Counted from the first letter of the stretch, positions 35,240-43,935 are shown. The stretch: 64,000 nucleotides of DNA from Pseudomonadota bacterium (GCA_021324855.1 JAJPIG010000028.1:1-64000), one strand, 5' to 3'. Numbers and translations: made by a program. The notes: generated by a model from the letters alone, not told the origin.

Positions 35240-35443
35240 GTGTACGGCACAATCAAGAAAGTGATCAAGGACAAGGGCTTCGGCTTCATCATTCCGGACG
35301 ACGGCGGCGACGAGGTGTTCTTCCATCGCTCGCGGCTCTCACCGAAGGTTTATTTCGAGGATCTGCGCGAAGGCTCCGAGGTGCAGTTCGAGGTCCGGCC
35401 GGGCGAGAAGGGCCGCCAGGCGTTCAACGTCCGCCTGCGGTAA
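35240..35443 (+). CDS. csp: Cold-shock domain protein
   Basis: The 67-residue protein is a single cold-shock (OB-fold) domain with RNP1 KGFGFI and RNP2-like EVFFHRSRL. It binds single-stranded RNA or DNA and acts as an RNA chaperone. GTG 35240 is the start and has GGAGG about 6 nt upstream. A TATGATAAT element at 35181-35189 could be the -10 of a promoter giving a leader of about 50 nt. The end overlaps the convergent amidohydrolase gene by 20 bp. RNP1 keeps its key aromatic Phe, while RNP2 usually reads VFVH and here is VFFH. Confidence 0.92.
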   Translation: MYGTIKKVIKDKGFGFIIPDDGGDEVFFHRSRLSPKVYFEDLREGSEVQFEVRPGEKGRQAFNVRLR

Positions 35444-36584
35444 GCGCAAAACCGCTCGACCGCTCCTCGGCTTCCAGTTTGTAAAACCGGCGGGCGTTGT
35501 CCGCCATGATGTTGCGGCGCGCGCTGTCCGGAAGCCCTTCGCACGCCTCCTCGATCTCGCGCACGATGCCCGGATAGGCGCAATCGAAGTGCGGGTAATC
35601 GGAGCCCCACAGGATGTTGCGCTCCGCTCCCAACTCGACCATCGCTTTTAGCGTCCGCTCGTCCGGATCCATCGAGATCCAGCAGTTGTTCAGGAAATAT
35701 TCGGTCGCAGATTTCTTCATCCACGGCACGAACGAGCGCATCTTGTCGTAGTGCCCATCGAGGCGATCGAGCCAATAGCCGAGCCATCCGACGCCTGATT
35801 CGAGGAATCCGATTCGGAGCTTGGGAAATTTCTCCAGCACGCCGCCGCAGATCACATCCATGCAGGCGCCCTGCTGCTCAAACGGATGACATACGATGTG
35901 GTACGAGAAAACGTCGCGATAACGATCCTCGCCCAGCGTCGGCATGTGCGTGAAATAGCTGCTATGCACCGCGACCGCGACATCCAGCGCCTCGGCCTCG
36001 CGCCAGAACGGATCATACGCGGGATCGTGCAGGCGGCGGCCGTTGTACGGATTCGGCCTGATAAAGACTGCCTTGAAGCCCAGTTCCTTCACCGCGCGGC
36101 GCATCTCGGCCACCGCGAGATCGACGTCGCGCAGCGGCATCGGCGCGACGCCGTAAAGACGCCGCGGATCGGTCTTGCAGAAATCGGCCATCCAGTTGCT
36201 GTAACCACGGCAGATCGCGGCCGATGCCTTCGTGTCGGTAATGTCGCCGTAGATCAGCCAGAGGGTCGGATAGAGGACCGCCACGTCGATGCGCTCCTCG
36301 TCCATCAGCTTGAGCCGCGCGCGCGGATCGTGGGCCGCGGCCGGAAAGTCGTCCGAGTTGATCTTTTCGGCCCGCGTCGGATCATCGAGGCCGCGCGGAA
36401 TCAATGAGGCGGCAAAGTTAATCGTGGGATCGTCGCGATTCTCGCCATTGACCCAGAGCTCGTCGCGCCCCGCGGGTGTGCGCCGAAACTGCATCGCGAG
36501 ATGCCGGTAGGCGGGCTCGACATACTCGGTCCAAACCTCGCGCGGCTCGACGATATGCCCGTCGCCATCGATCACCTGGGCCAT
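35424..36584 (-). CDS. Amidohydrolase family 2 (ACMSD-type metal-dependent hydrolase/decarboxylase)
   Basis: The 386-residue TIM-barrel protein begins MAQVIDGDGHIVEP with the metal motif Asp8-x-His10. It continues with AVLYPTLWLIYGD, RLYGVAPMPLRDVDLAVAEMRR, VAVHSS with a metal His, HIVCHPFEQQ, LRIGFLESGVGWLGYWLDRLD and ILWGSDYPHFDC with the catalytic Asp. This is the pattern of amidohydrolase 2 proteins related to ACMSD and gamma-resorcylate decarboxylase that are frequent in soil bacteria. ATG 36584 has a good GGAGG site; the frame extends to 36677 without support. It diverges from moaB and is convergent with csp. The substrate is probably an aromatic carboxylate or lactone. Confidence 0.85.
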   Translation of the reverse strand: MAQVIDGDGHIVEPREVWTEYVEPAYRHLAMQFRRTPAGRDELWVNGENRDDPTINFAASLIPRGLDDPTRAEKINSDDFPAAAHDPRARLKLMDEERIDVAVLYPTLWLIYGDITDTKASAAICRGYSNWMADFCKTDPRRLYGVAPMPLRDVDLAVAEMRRAVKELGFKAVFIRPNPYNGRRLHDPAYDPFWREAEALDVAVAVHSSYFTHMPTLGEDRYRDVFSYHIVCHPFEQQGACMDVICGGVLEKFPKLRIGFLESGVGWLGYWLDRLDGHYDKMRSFVPWMKKSATEYFLNNCWISMDPDERTLKAMVELGAERNILWGSDYPHFDCAYPGIVREIEEACEGLPDSARRNIMADNARRFYKLEAEERSSGFALTAGGR

Positions 36585-36695
36585 TACGCACCTCCGTTGT
36601 CTGCTCGGCGGTTGGTTCGAGCCACAGAATCCGACTAACAAAGCGAGGGCCGCGGTTTCAAGCCGAGTCCATCGCACTTAAACGCGCTGCCCCGA

Positions 36696-36704
36696 TGCTA
36701 TAAT
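36696..36704 (+). promoter_or_regulatory. Consensus extended -10 promoter of moaB (near-leaderless)
   Basis: TGCTATAAT is a perfect extended -10 ending 10 nt before the GTG start at 36715. The predicted transcript would begin about 4 nt before the start codon. No clear -35 is present. Confidence 0.5.
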
Positions 36705-36714
36705 TTCAAGGCAG

Positions 36715-37212
36715 GTGGCGGCTCACGAACATCATCGGCACGACAAGACCGCGTTGCGTATCGGGATCGTCACGCTGAGCGACACCCGCACGGCCGATAC
36801 CGATGAGAGCGGCCGGCTGATTCGCGATCTGGTCGAGCGCGCCGGGCATCGCGTGGTCCGTTATGAGATCGCGCCGGATACGCCGGGTTTGATCGAGCAT
36901 GCGATCGCGGCAGGAATTCCGCACGTCGATGCGCTGATACTCAACGGCGGCACCGGGATCGCACCGCGCGATTCGACGATCGAGGTGGCGCGGCGCATGA
37001 TGGACAAGGAGCTGGACGGCTTCGGCGAGCTGTTTCGGATGCTTTCATACAACGAAATCGGCCCGGCAGCGTTTCTGAGCCGGGCGCTTGCCGGCGTGAT
37101 TCGCGGTAAGATCGTGGTGGCTTTGCCGGGGTCGCCAGCCGCGTGCCGGCTGGGCCTGGAAAAGCTGCTGTTGCCCGAACTCGGCCATATGGCGCATCTT
37201 CTCGGTCTATGA
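36715..37212 (+). CDS. moaB: Molybdenum cofactor biosynthesis protein MoaB/MogA family
   Basis: The 165-residue protein adenylates molybdopterin before molybdenum insertion. It has RIGIVTLSDTRTADTDESG, ILNGGTGIAPRD (the MPT-binding GGTG loop) and VVALPGSPAACRLGLEKLLLPELGHM. Trimeric MoaB/MogA proteins are of this size. A GTG start is used. The gene overlaps the MoaD-MoaE fusion gene by 4 bp, forming a small Moco operon that could serve the molybdoenzyme at 29.1 kb. Confidence 0.93.
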   Translation: MAAHEHHRHDKTALRIGIVTLSDTRTADTDESGRLIRDLVERAGHRVVRYEIAPDTPGLIEHAIAAGIPHVDALILNGGTGIAPRDSTIEVARRMMDKELDGFGELFRMLSYNEIGPAAFLSRALAGVIRGKIVVALPGSPAACRLGLEKLLLPELGHMAHLLGL

Positions 37213-37919
37213 ACCGGATCACGATAAAACTGTTCGCCACGCTCCGCGAGCGGGCGCGCACCGGGGAAATCGATCGCGAGTTTCCCGACGGCGTCACGAT
37301 CGATGAAATATGGCAGAGCCTGCTGGCGGAATTCCCGGAGCTCGCCGGTCATCATGACAGCGTCGCTTTCGCGGTGAATCACGAGTACGTCGATGGCGAC
37401 TACCGGCCGCGCGGCGGCGACGAGGTTGCATTCATCCCGCCGGTCAGCGGCGGCAGCGAGCCGCCCTGGCTCGGACCGGTGAAGATTGTCACCCGGAAAA
37501 TCGATCTCGAGGAGCTGCAGCGCGCGGTCGCCGATCCGCGCTCCGGAGCGACGGCGACCTTCGCCGGCACTACGCGGATCGATAATGCCGGACGCCGCGT
37601 GACGCGGCTCGAGTACGAAGCCTACGAGCCGATGGCGCTCAGCGAGATGCGCAAGATTGCGCGCGCCGCAGGCGAACGTTTCGCGATCGTGCGTATCGCA
37701 ATTGCCCATCGTATCGGCCGCGTCGATATCGGTGAGACCTCGGTCGCAATCGCGGTCTCGGCGGCCCATCGCGGCGAAGCCTTCGAGGCGTGTCGGTTCG
37801 CGATCGATCGCATCAAGGAGATCGTTCCGATCTGGAAAAAGGAGTACTTCGAGGGCGGCGAGTTGTGGGTCGGATGCCAAACCTCGCATCCGCCGCTCCC
37901 GCATGGCCACGCCCATTAG
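37209..37919 (+). CDS. MoaD-MoaE fusion: molybdopterin synthase in one chain (MoaX-like)
   Basis: In the 236-residue protein, residues 1-82 are the ubiquitin-like MoaD (ITIKLFATLRERA ... FIPPVSGG), ending in Gly81-Gly82. A seven-residue linker follows, then MoaE (about 90-236) with TRKIDLEEL, TATFAGTTR, LEYEAYEPMA, AHRIGRVDIGE and the catalytic lysines in RIKEIVPIWKKE (about Lys203 and Lys210). MoaD must be thiocarboxylated on a free terminal Gly to give sulfur to the dithiolene of molybdopterin. The fused form therefore presumably needs cleavage after Gly82, as reported for MoaX of Mycobacterium tuberculosis. It overlaps moaB by 4 bp. Confidence 0.9.
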   Translation: MNRITIKLFATLRERARTGEIDREFPDGVTIDEIWQSLLAEFPELAGHHDSVAFAVNHEYVDGDYRPRGGDEVAFIPPVSGGSEPPWLGPVKIVTRKIDLEELQRAVADPRSGATATFAGTTRIDNAGRRVTRLEYEAYEPMALSEMRKIARAAGERFAIVRIAIAHRIGRVDIGETSVAIAVSAAHRGEAFEACRFAIDRIKEIVPIWKKEYFEGGELWVGCQTSHPPLPHGHAH

Positions 37920-37941
37920 GATTGCGTCGAAACCGGCCGCG

Positions 37942-37968
37942 TTGACGGCCCCGTAGCTATCGGATAAT
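37942..37968 (+). promoter_or_regulatory. Candidate promoter of ispH (near-leaderless)
   Basis: TTGACG (37942-37947) and GATAAT (37963-37968) are separated by 15 bp, slightly short for a sigma-70 spacer. The predicted start (about 37975) is 5 nt before ATG 37980, and there is no Shine-Dalgarno sequence. Confidence 0.4.
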
Positions 37969-37979
37969 CAACCCAAGCG

Positions 37980-38924
37980 ATGCCTACCGCCCTTGAACAC
38001 TGCGTTGAAAGGATAATCCTCGCGGAGCCGCGCGGCTTTTGCGCCGGGGTCGATCGCGCCGTTGAGGCGGTGCGCGAGGCGCTCCGCAGTTTCGGCCGTC
38101 CGCTCTATGTTCGCCATCAAATCGTCCATAATCGCTTCGTCCTGGAACGGCTCGAGACTGAGGGCGCGATTTTCGTCGAAAGCCTCGACGAGGTGCCTGC
38201 CGGCCAACGCGTGATTTTCAGCGCCCACGGCGTCGCACCCAGCGAATGGGATCGCGCGAAGGACCGCAACCTGCGGGTGATTGATGCTACGTGCCCGCTG
38301 GTCACGAAGGTCCATCTGGAGGTCCGCCGCTATGCCGACGAAGGGCGCACCGTGATTCTCGTCGGCCACGCCGGCCATGAAGAGGTCAAGGGCACGCTCG
38401 GCGTCGCGCCCGGTCAAATGCTGCTGGTGGGCAGCGTCGAGGAGGCCGAGCGCGCCGAGGTGCCGGATAGCGAGCGCGTGGCGGCGGTGACACAGACCAC
38501 GCTCAGCGTCGATGACACGCGCGAAATCATGGAGACTCTCAAGCGCCGTTTTCCCGCGCTCCGCACGCCCAAGACCGATGACATCTGCTACGCCACCCAG
38601 AATCGACAGAATGCGGTCAAGGAGCTGGTGAGCGTGAGCGACGCGATCTTGGTGGTCGGCTCAAAGCAGAGCTCGAATGCGAATCGCCTGGTCGAGGTGG
38701 CGCGCACGCGCGGCGCGCGCGCCTACCTGGTCGACTCGATCGCCGATGTCGAGCCGGCGATGGTCGCCGGCGTGAGCGCGCTCGGACTGACCGCCAGTGC
38801 TTCGTCGCCGGAATGGTTGGTCGAGGAGATCATCGGCGCATTCGCACGCGGCGGCGCCACCGTCGAGCTCCTGAGCGTAGCCAAGGAACGCGTCCACTTC
38901 CCGCTCCCCTCGCCTGCCAACTAG
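37980..38924 (+). CDS. ispH: 4-hydroxy-3-methylbut-2-enyl diphosphate reductase (IspH/LytB)
   Basis: The 314-residue iron-sulfur enzyme makes IPP and DMAPP in the final MEP-pathway step. The three cluster cysteines are Cys21 (GFCAGVDRA), Cys105 (DATCPLV) and Cys203 (DICYATQNRQ). Substrate-binding His50 (IVHN), His83 (SAHGV) and His130 (VGHAGHEEVKG) are present. Length is normal. The family usually begins at the IILAEPRGFCAG strand, so the ATG 12 residues upstream is consistent. The deoxynucleoside kinase gene follows after 36 bp. Confidence 0.96.
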   Translation: MPTALEHCVERIILAEPRGFCAGVDRAVEAVREALRSFGRPLYVRHQIVHNRFVLERLETEGAIFVESLDEVPAGQRVIFSAHGVAPSEWDRAKDRNLRVIDATCPLVTKVHLEVRRYADEGRTVILVGHAGHEEVKGTLGVAPGQMLLVGSVEEAERAEVPDSERVAAVTQTTLSVDDTREIMETLKRRFPALRTPKTDDICYATQNRQNAVKELVSVSDAILVVGSKQSSNANRLVEVARTRGARAYLVDSIADVEPAMVAGVSALGLTASASSPEWLVEEIIGAFARGGATVELLSVAKERVHFPLPSPAN

Positions 38925-38960
38925 CCTCCTCGGAAAGCCGGGGCTGAGCCGTCCAAGAGG

Positions 38961-39638
38961 GTGAGTGACGAGACCACGGCGGGCCCGGCGGCGCGCAGGC
39001 GCGGATACATCGCGGTCGAGGGGCCGATCGGCGTCGGCAAGACCTCACTCGCCCGCATGCTCGCTGAAAAACTCGGCGCGCGCCTGGTCCTCGATGAATC
39101 CGGCAACAACCCGTTTGTCGCGCGATTCTATGAAGATCCCGACAAGTACGCGTTTCCCGCCCAGCTCTATTTTATGCTCATCCGCTACCGCCAGCAGCGC
39201 GAGCTGATGCAGCAGGAGTTGTTTCGGCAGGCGACGGTATCCGATTATCTCTTCAGCAAGGATCGGATTTTCGCCAACCTGAATCTCACCCCCGACGAGC
39301 TGGTTCTTTACGATCAGGTTTTTCGGCTGCTCGATGCGCAGATGGCGAAGCCGGATCTCGTCGTCTACCTCTGGGCGCGCGCCGAAGTCCTGATCGATCG
39401 GCTGCGTAAACGCAACCGCGATTTCGAGCGTCACATCAGCATCGAATACCTGGAGCGGGTCTCCGCCGCCTATCGCGACTTCTTTTTCTACTTCGAGGAA
39501 ACTCCGTTGCTGGTGGTTGATACTTCGGAAATGGATTTCATTGAGCATCCGGAGGATCTCGAGGAGTTGATGCGCGAGATCGATCGCACGCGCGCCGGCA
39601 TCCAGCATTACGTGCCGAGGCTGCGCCCGGGGCGCTGA
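38961..39638 (+). CDS. Deoxynucleoside kinase family protein
   Basis: The 225-residue P-loop kinase contains GPIGVGKTSLA (residues 21-31), the DES-type loop LVLDESGNNPFV, YFMLIRYRQQREL, SDYLFSKDRIFANLNL (DR-containing substrate region) and LRKRNRDFERHIS as lid. This is the dNK/dGK/dAK layout for salvage phosphorylation of deoxyribonucleosides. The GTG start at 38961 is preceded immediately by AAGAGG, so initiation may be inefficient or lie slightly downstream. Proteins of this family in some bacteria sit beside folK/panB, which are not seen here. Confidence 0.85.
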   Translation: MSDETTAGPAARRRGYIAVEGPIGVGKTSLARMLAEKLGARLVLDESGNNPFVARFYEDPDKYAFPAQLYFMLIRYRQQRELMQQELFRQATVSDYLFSKDRIFANLNLTPDELVLYDQVFRLLDAQMAKPDLVVYLWARAEVLIDRLRKRNRDFERHISIEYLERVSAAYRDFFFYFEETPLLVVDTSEMDFIEHPEDLEELMREIDRTRAGIQHYVPRLRPGR

Positions 39639-39656
39639 AACCTCCGCATCTCCGGC

Positions 39657-40565
39657 ATGGCTGCGAGGGAGACATCGGAAGAGTTCATCGCGCGCCACTG
39701 TGCGGCGCTCGCGGACGTGTACGAGCGCGGGATGGCGAGAGCCTATCGCGTCGCGCCCGAGACGATGGCCGCGGCGCTGTATCGCGGCGCGTGCTCGCTT
39801 CCGGAAAACGCGAGCGAAACCGTCGAGCATTATCTCGCGAGCGTCCATGCCGGGGATTTGGCGCTGGCGTGCGCACTGATCGCCGGCGATGCGGCGGCTT
39901 GGGATGAATTTGTCGCGCGCTATCGTCCGATTCTCTACGCCTCCGCGCGCGCAATCGCAGGCGACGAACTCCGCGCCCGCGAGCTGGCCGATTCGCTGTG
40001 GGCGGAGCTCTACGGAATCCGCGGCCAGACCGGCGCGCGCCGTCCGCTTCTCACCTACTTTCACGGCCGTAGTTCGCTCGCGACCTGGCTTCACGCCGTG
40101 CTCGCCCGGCGTCATATCGATGCGCTCCGCGCCGAACGGCGCCATTCTCCGCTCGAAAGCGTCACTGCCGACCCGGCGATTAATTCCGATCCGCCGAATC
40201 CCGAACAGCCGCGCTATATCGAATTGATTGGCCGCGCGCTGAACGATGCACTCGACACGCTGAAGCCGCGCGATCGTCTTCGGCTCGCCTATTATTACAG
40301 CGACGGGCTTACCCTCAAGGAGATCGGCGCACTGATGGAGGAGCGCGAATGGACGGTTTCGCGCCGTCTCAAGCGCACGCGCGAAGCAATCCGCAGGCGC
40401 GTCGAACTGAGGCTGCGCGCGGCGGGCCTCGGGACGGAAGAGATCCGCCAATGCTACGATTATGCGATGGAAGGATGGTCGTCCGAGCTGAAACCCGCGA
40501 CCGGCGCAGCGGCGGGAGGCGATGCAACGAAAGACGGCCGGTTCGTTCAAAGTATAAGGAAGTAG
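39657..40565 (+). CDS. RNA polymerase sigma factor (sigma-70 family, ECF-like)
   Basis: The 302-residue protein has sigma region 2 in the middle (about 80-165: AWDEFVARYRPILYASARAI ... STFL-like GRSSLATWLHAVLARRHIDALRAERR). A region 4 helix-turn-helix follows (about 200-250: DALDTLKPRDRLRLAYYYSDGLTLKEIGALM), and there is an extra N-terminal helical segment. The anti-sigma factor gene begins 4 bp downstream, the usual arrangement. The regulated genes may include the membrane-protein module that follows. The TTG/GTG-rich starts around here suggest tight translational control, but the trigger is unknown. Confidence 0.85.
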   Translation: MAARETSEEFIARHCAALADVYERGMARAYRVAPETMAAALYRGACSLPENASETVEHYLASVHAGDLALACALIAGDAAAWDEFVARYRPILYASARAIAGDELRARELADSLWAELYGIRGQTGARRPLLTYFHGRSSLATWLHAVLARRHIDALRAERRHSPLESVTADPAINSDPPNPEQPRYIELIGRALNDALDTLKPRDRLRLAYYYSDGLTLKEIGALMEEREWTVSRRLKRTREAIRRRVELRLRAAGLGTEEIRQCYDYAMEGWSSELKPATGAAAGGDATKDGRFVQSIRK

Positions 40566-40568
40566 GAT

Positions 40569-41615
40569 TTGGCGCGGATTGACGAAAACGGCGATCGCTT
40601 CGGCGCGCTTATCGGCGCGCAATTCCGTGCGCGCGATCGTGAGCATCGCGGCGACTGTCCCGAGAGCGAAACCGTCGCGGCCTACCACGAACGCTCGCTC
40701 GCCGGCGACGAGCGCGATGGCGTCGAGCGTCATCTTGCCGGATGCGCTGCGTGCCGCGAGGAGCTTGCAGCGATCGCGCGCGCATCGCGTGACAGCGCTG
40801 CTGTTGGCGCGAAACCCGAATCCGGTATGCGCCGATGGTGGACGAGCGCGCCGGTCGGATTTGCGATCGCGGGCGCGATCGCAATCGTGGTCGCAATCGG
40901 ACTCGGACGCGATTACTACAACCAGGAGTCACGCGAGCAGCGCCAGCAGCTTGCGATGCTGTCGGCCAATCGAACCACGATAACGGCCGGGCAAGAATTG
41001 CACGCGATGAAGCGCGCCTCAGTGGCAAAGAAGGCCGCCGAATCTAGTAACGTCGCCGTACCCCCATCGCCACCGTCTCAGCCCGCACAGGCGTCGCTCG
41101 CGAGCCGGGCGGTCACGCCGGAGCAAATGCAGGCCACGGGCGCGGCGTCATCCGCAATACCCGGTTCCGGGCCTGCTACGGCTCCGGCGATTCCGGGAGC
41201 CGCAGTTGGTGCGGCGACAGGCTCAACCCTTGCGCAGAATCAACCTTCGACCTTCGCCCGCTTGTGGCGGCATACGACTGTCATCTCGCCCGACGGCTCG
41301 GTGCGATGGGAATTCGGGAGCGGGGGAATAATCCAGCGCTTCGGCCCGGGCGGCATGACCGCGATCCGCGTGCCCGGGGTGACTGCCGACCTGCTGGCCG
41401 GCTCCGCACCCTCGTCGGCGGTCTGCTGGATCGTAGGCCAAGGGGGCGTTGTCCTGCGCACGATCGATGGCTTCGACTGGGAGAAGGTCAATTCGCCGAC
41501 CTCGAGCGACCTCATCGCTGTGACCGCCAGCGGTCCGGATGCCGCAGTTGCAACCGCGCGCGATTCGCGACGTTATGCGACGTCTGACGGCGGTCAGACC
41601 TGGCAGCCTCAATAG
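40569..41615 (+). CDS. Anti-sigma factor with zinc finger, membrane helix and YCF48-like C-terminal repeats
   Basis: The 348-residue protein starts at TTG 40569 (GTAGGA upstream). Residues 28-70 form a zf-HC2 anti-sigma domain with His55-xxx-Cys59-xx-Cys62 (HLAGCAAC). One transmembrane helix lies at about 94-112, then a long Ala/Ser/Pro-rich linker. The C-terminal 120 residues (TTVISPDGSVRWEFGSGG, CWIVGQGGVVLRTIDGFDWEKV, YATSDGGQTWQPQ) show Asp-box/BNR-type repeats like those of YCF48-type propellers. The propeller would lie in the periplasm as the sensory part, and the cytoplasmic finger would hold the sigma factor encoded just upstream. Confidence 0.82.
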   Translation: MARIDENGDRFGALIGAQFRARDREHRGDCPESETVAAYHERSLAGDERDGVERHLAGCAACREELAAIARASRDSAAVGAKPESGMRRWWTSAPVGFAIAGAIAIVVAIGLGRDYYNQESREQRQQLAMLSANRTTITAGQELHAMKRASVAKKAAESSNVAVPPSPPSQPAQASLASRAVTPEQMQATGAASSAIPGSGPATAPAIPGAAVGAATGSTLAQNQPSTFARLWRHTTVISPDGSVRWEFGSGGIIQRFGPGGMTAIRVPGVTADLLAGSAPSSAVCWIVGQGGVVLRTIDGFDWEKVNSPTSSDLIAVTASGPDAAVATARDSRRYATSDGGQTWQPQ

Positions 41616-41696
41616 TTTTTCAGCCGCTTCCGCTTTCTCAAAAAAAAATGCAAGAGGCCGCGCCGGCCTCGTTCAAACAGACGAGGACGGACGACG

Positions 41697-42707
41697 ATGA
41701 CCTCGAATGCGGCGGGTTTCGCAGGGTGGGCGCGACAACTGGGCGCGATCCGCCTGCCGAACGACCCGCGAATCGCGCAGATGGCGATGCTCGGGACGAT
41801 CCTTGCCGCAGGCGCATACCTTTACGATTTTGCGCTCGATCCCCGCCAAACCGTCCTGACCTTCGCCGCCGCGCTCCTCACCCAGGCGATCACTGATCGG
41901 ATCAATGGTCGGGAAGCCATCAACTACCGAAGCGCGCTGATAACCGCGCTCAGTATCGCGCTGCTGCTTCGCGCCGACTCATTGTGGGTGCATCCCGCCG
42001 CCGCCGTGGTCGCGATCGGGTCGAAATCATTGTTGCGCCTTCGCGGCAAGCATCTCTTCAACCCCTCCTGCTGCGGCGTGATCGTTGCGCTGCTCGCGAT
42101 GCCCGGGGTGTGGGTGTCGCCGGGCCAATGGGGCAACGGAATCGCGATCGCGGGATGGATCGCGGTCGCCGGCACGATGGCCGTCTCGCGGGCCGCGCGC
42201 GGCGATCTCAGTTCGGCCTTCATGCTGTTCTACGGCGGCGCGATGCTCGCACGGGTGCTGTGGCTCGGTCAGCGGCTGGCTGTTTTCGCCCATCGGATGG
42301 CAAGCGGATCGCTGCTGCTGTTCGCCTTCTTCATGATTTCCGATCCACGCACCTCGCCCGACGATTGGCGCGGGCGCCTCGTGCATAGCGCGATCGTTGC
42401 GGGCCTCGCCTTCGTTCTGGGCGCACATTTCTATGCCAACAACCCGCTGCTTTGGGCGCTGTTCCTGGCCGCCCCGGCCGTTCCGCTCTGGGACACGATC
42501 TTCAAGGCGCCTCAATTTGAATGGAAAGTCAAAGGAGAAAGCGATGTTTCCGAAATTCAAACGTCTCTCGTTTGCGATGATTGCGATAAGTCTCTGCGCC
42601 GCATTGCTCCGGCCGACTCCGGCGCGCGCCTTCTGCGGCTTCTACGTCGGCAAGGCGGAGGGCACGCTCCGCAACAAAACCTCGAAGGTCGTGTTGGTTC
42701 ACCATGA
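41697..42707 (+). CDS. RnfD/NqrB-like membrane protein with unusual C-terminal read-through
   Basis: The 336-residue frame encodes about eight to nine transmembrane helices with RnfD/NqrB-like segments (QAITDRINGREAINYRSALITALSIALLLR, GKHLFNPSCCGVIVALL, FFMISDPRTSPDDWRGRLVHS). The SDPRTSP motif, an FMN-attachment region in RnfD/NqrB, is present, although no Ser/Thr-Gly-Ala-Thr site is obvious. After about residue 282 (FEWKVK) the frame runs 164 nt into the next gene and the sequence becomes polar and unlike the family. No other Rnf subunits are nearby, so this is probably a stand-alone RnfD-like protein, perhaps handling electrons or small molecules for the DUF2330 protein. Confidence 0.75.
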   Translation: MTSNAAGFAGWARQLGAIRLPNDPRIAQMAMLGTILAAGAYLYDFALDPRQTVLTFAAALLTQAITDRINGREAINYRSALITALSIALLLRADSLWVHPAAAVVAIGSKSLLRLRGKHLFNPSCCGVIVALLAMPGVWVSPGQWGNGIAIAGWIAVAGTMAVSRAARGDLSSAFMLFYGGAMLARVLWLGQRLAVFAHRMASGSLLLFAFFMISDPRTSPDDWRGRLVHSAIVAGLAFVLGAHFYANNPLLWALFLAAPAVPLWDTIFKAPQFEWKVKGESDVSEIQTSLVCDDCDKSLRRIAPADSGARLLRLLRRQGGGHAPQQNLEGRVGSP

Positions 42708-43935
42708 CGACAAGACCGTCATCAGCATCATGAGCGACTATCAGGGCGACCTCTCGCAGTTCGCGATGGTCGTGCCGGTGCCGACTGTCCTGCAGCGCGG
42801 ACAGATTCATATCGGCGATCCCGGCGTGGTGAAGCATCTCGATGACTACAGCGCTCCGCGTCTGGTCGAGTATGACGATCCCAACCCGTGCCAGATGTTC
42901 TATCCGGGCGCGGAGGCGGGGATGAGGATGAGCCGGATGGCCGCTCCGGCTCTAGCAGAGCGCAAGTCGGCCAACGCGCTCGGAGTCAAGATCGAGGCGC
43001 AGTACACCGTCGGCGAGTACGACATCGTGATTCTCTCCGCCCGGCAATCCGACGGCCTCGAGACCTGGCTGAATGAAAACGGCTACCGGATTCCATCGGG
43101 AGCGTCGGCGGCGCTCGCGCCGTACATCCGCGACGGAATGAAATTCTTTGTCGCCAGGGTGAATCTCAAGGAACAGGCAAAGACCGGCCTCGATTACCTG
43201 CGCCCGATCCAGTTCGCATTCGAATCGCCCAAATTCATGCTGCCGATCCGGCTTGGGATGGTGAACGCCGCCGGACCGCAGGACCTCGTGATCTATCTGC
43301 TGACTGAGAACGGTCGTGTCGAGACGACGAACTATCGAACCATCGAGATGCCGACCGGGATCGACGTGCCGCAATTCGTGCGCGATGATTTCTCGAAAAC
43401 CTACTCCGCGATTTTCGATCGCCAGGTGAAGCTCAATGATCTGCGCGGGATCTTCACTGAGTACGTCTGGAATATGAACTGGTGCGATCCATGCGCCGCG
43501 CCGCCGCTCAGCCATGAGGAACTGAAGCAGCTCGGTGTCTTCTGGCTCGATGAACAAAATCCTCCGCCCGGATGGGGCGGTGCGCCGCGTCCGATGTATA
43601 GACCGCAGATGTTTATCGCGGCGACCGCGGGCGTCGTCCTGACCCGCCTTCACGTCCGATACACCGCTGCGACCTTCCCCGAAGACCTGTTTTTCCAGGA
43701 GACGGGAGATTCCAACAACTTCCAGGTGCGCTACGTGCTGCATCGCCCGTGGGACGGATCGCCGCAGGCCTGCGCCGCCGCGGCAACGTACTTCCAGGAA
43801 CTCGATCAACGGCGTGCGACGGAAGCACGCAATTTGGCCGATCTCACCGGCTGGGATATTGCCGACATCGACCGGCGGATGGGCCTCAATCCGAGTAAGC
43901 CGTCACCAGCGTGGTGGCAGAATCTCTGGCATTGA
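42544..43935 (+). CDS. DUF2330 exported protein
   Basis: The 463-residue protein starts at ATG 42544 with AAAGGAG 8 nt upstream and a clear signal peptide (cut near ARA|FCGFYV). The mature part has the DUF2330 pattern: FCGFYVGKAEGTLRNKTSKVVLVHHDDKTVISIMSDYQGDLSQFAMVVPVP at the N-terminus (quoted in parts: FCGFYVG, MSDYQGD, MVVPVP), later SDGLETWLNENGYRIPSG, and a cysteine-bearing MNWCDPCAAPP segment. Function of DUF2330 is unknown. These proteins are periplasmic and often sit with membrane proteins, as here with the RnfD-like gene, whose frame overlaps this gene's 5' end. Confidence 0.82.
   Translation: MFPKFKRLSFAMIAISLCAALLRPTPARAFCGFYVGKAEGTLRNKTSKVVLVHHDDKTVISIMSDYQGDLSQFAMVVPVPTVLQRGQIHIGDPGVVKHLDDYSAPRLVEYDDPNPCQMFYPGAEAGMRMSRMAAPALAERKSANALGVKIEAQYTVGEYDIVILSARQSDGLETWLNENGYRIPSGASAALAPYIRDGMKFFVARVNLKEQAKTGLDYLRPIQFAFESPKFMLPIRLGMVNAAGPQDLVIYLLTENGRVETTNYRTIEMPTGIDVPQFVRDDFSKTYSAIFDRQVKLNDLRGIFTEYVWNMNWCDPCAAPPLSHEELKQLGVFWLDEQNPPPGWGGAPRPMYRPQMFIAATAGVVLTRLHVRYTAATFPEDLFFQETGDSNNFQVRYVLHRPWDGSPQACAAAATYFQELDQRRATEARNLADLTGWDIADIDRRMGLNPSKPSPAWWQNLWH

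Noticed and set aside
39045..40733. A 562-codon minus-strand frame across the deoxynucleoside kinase and sigma factor genes
   Set aside because: It spans two genes with recognisable families on the other strand and has no motif of its own.
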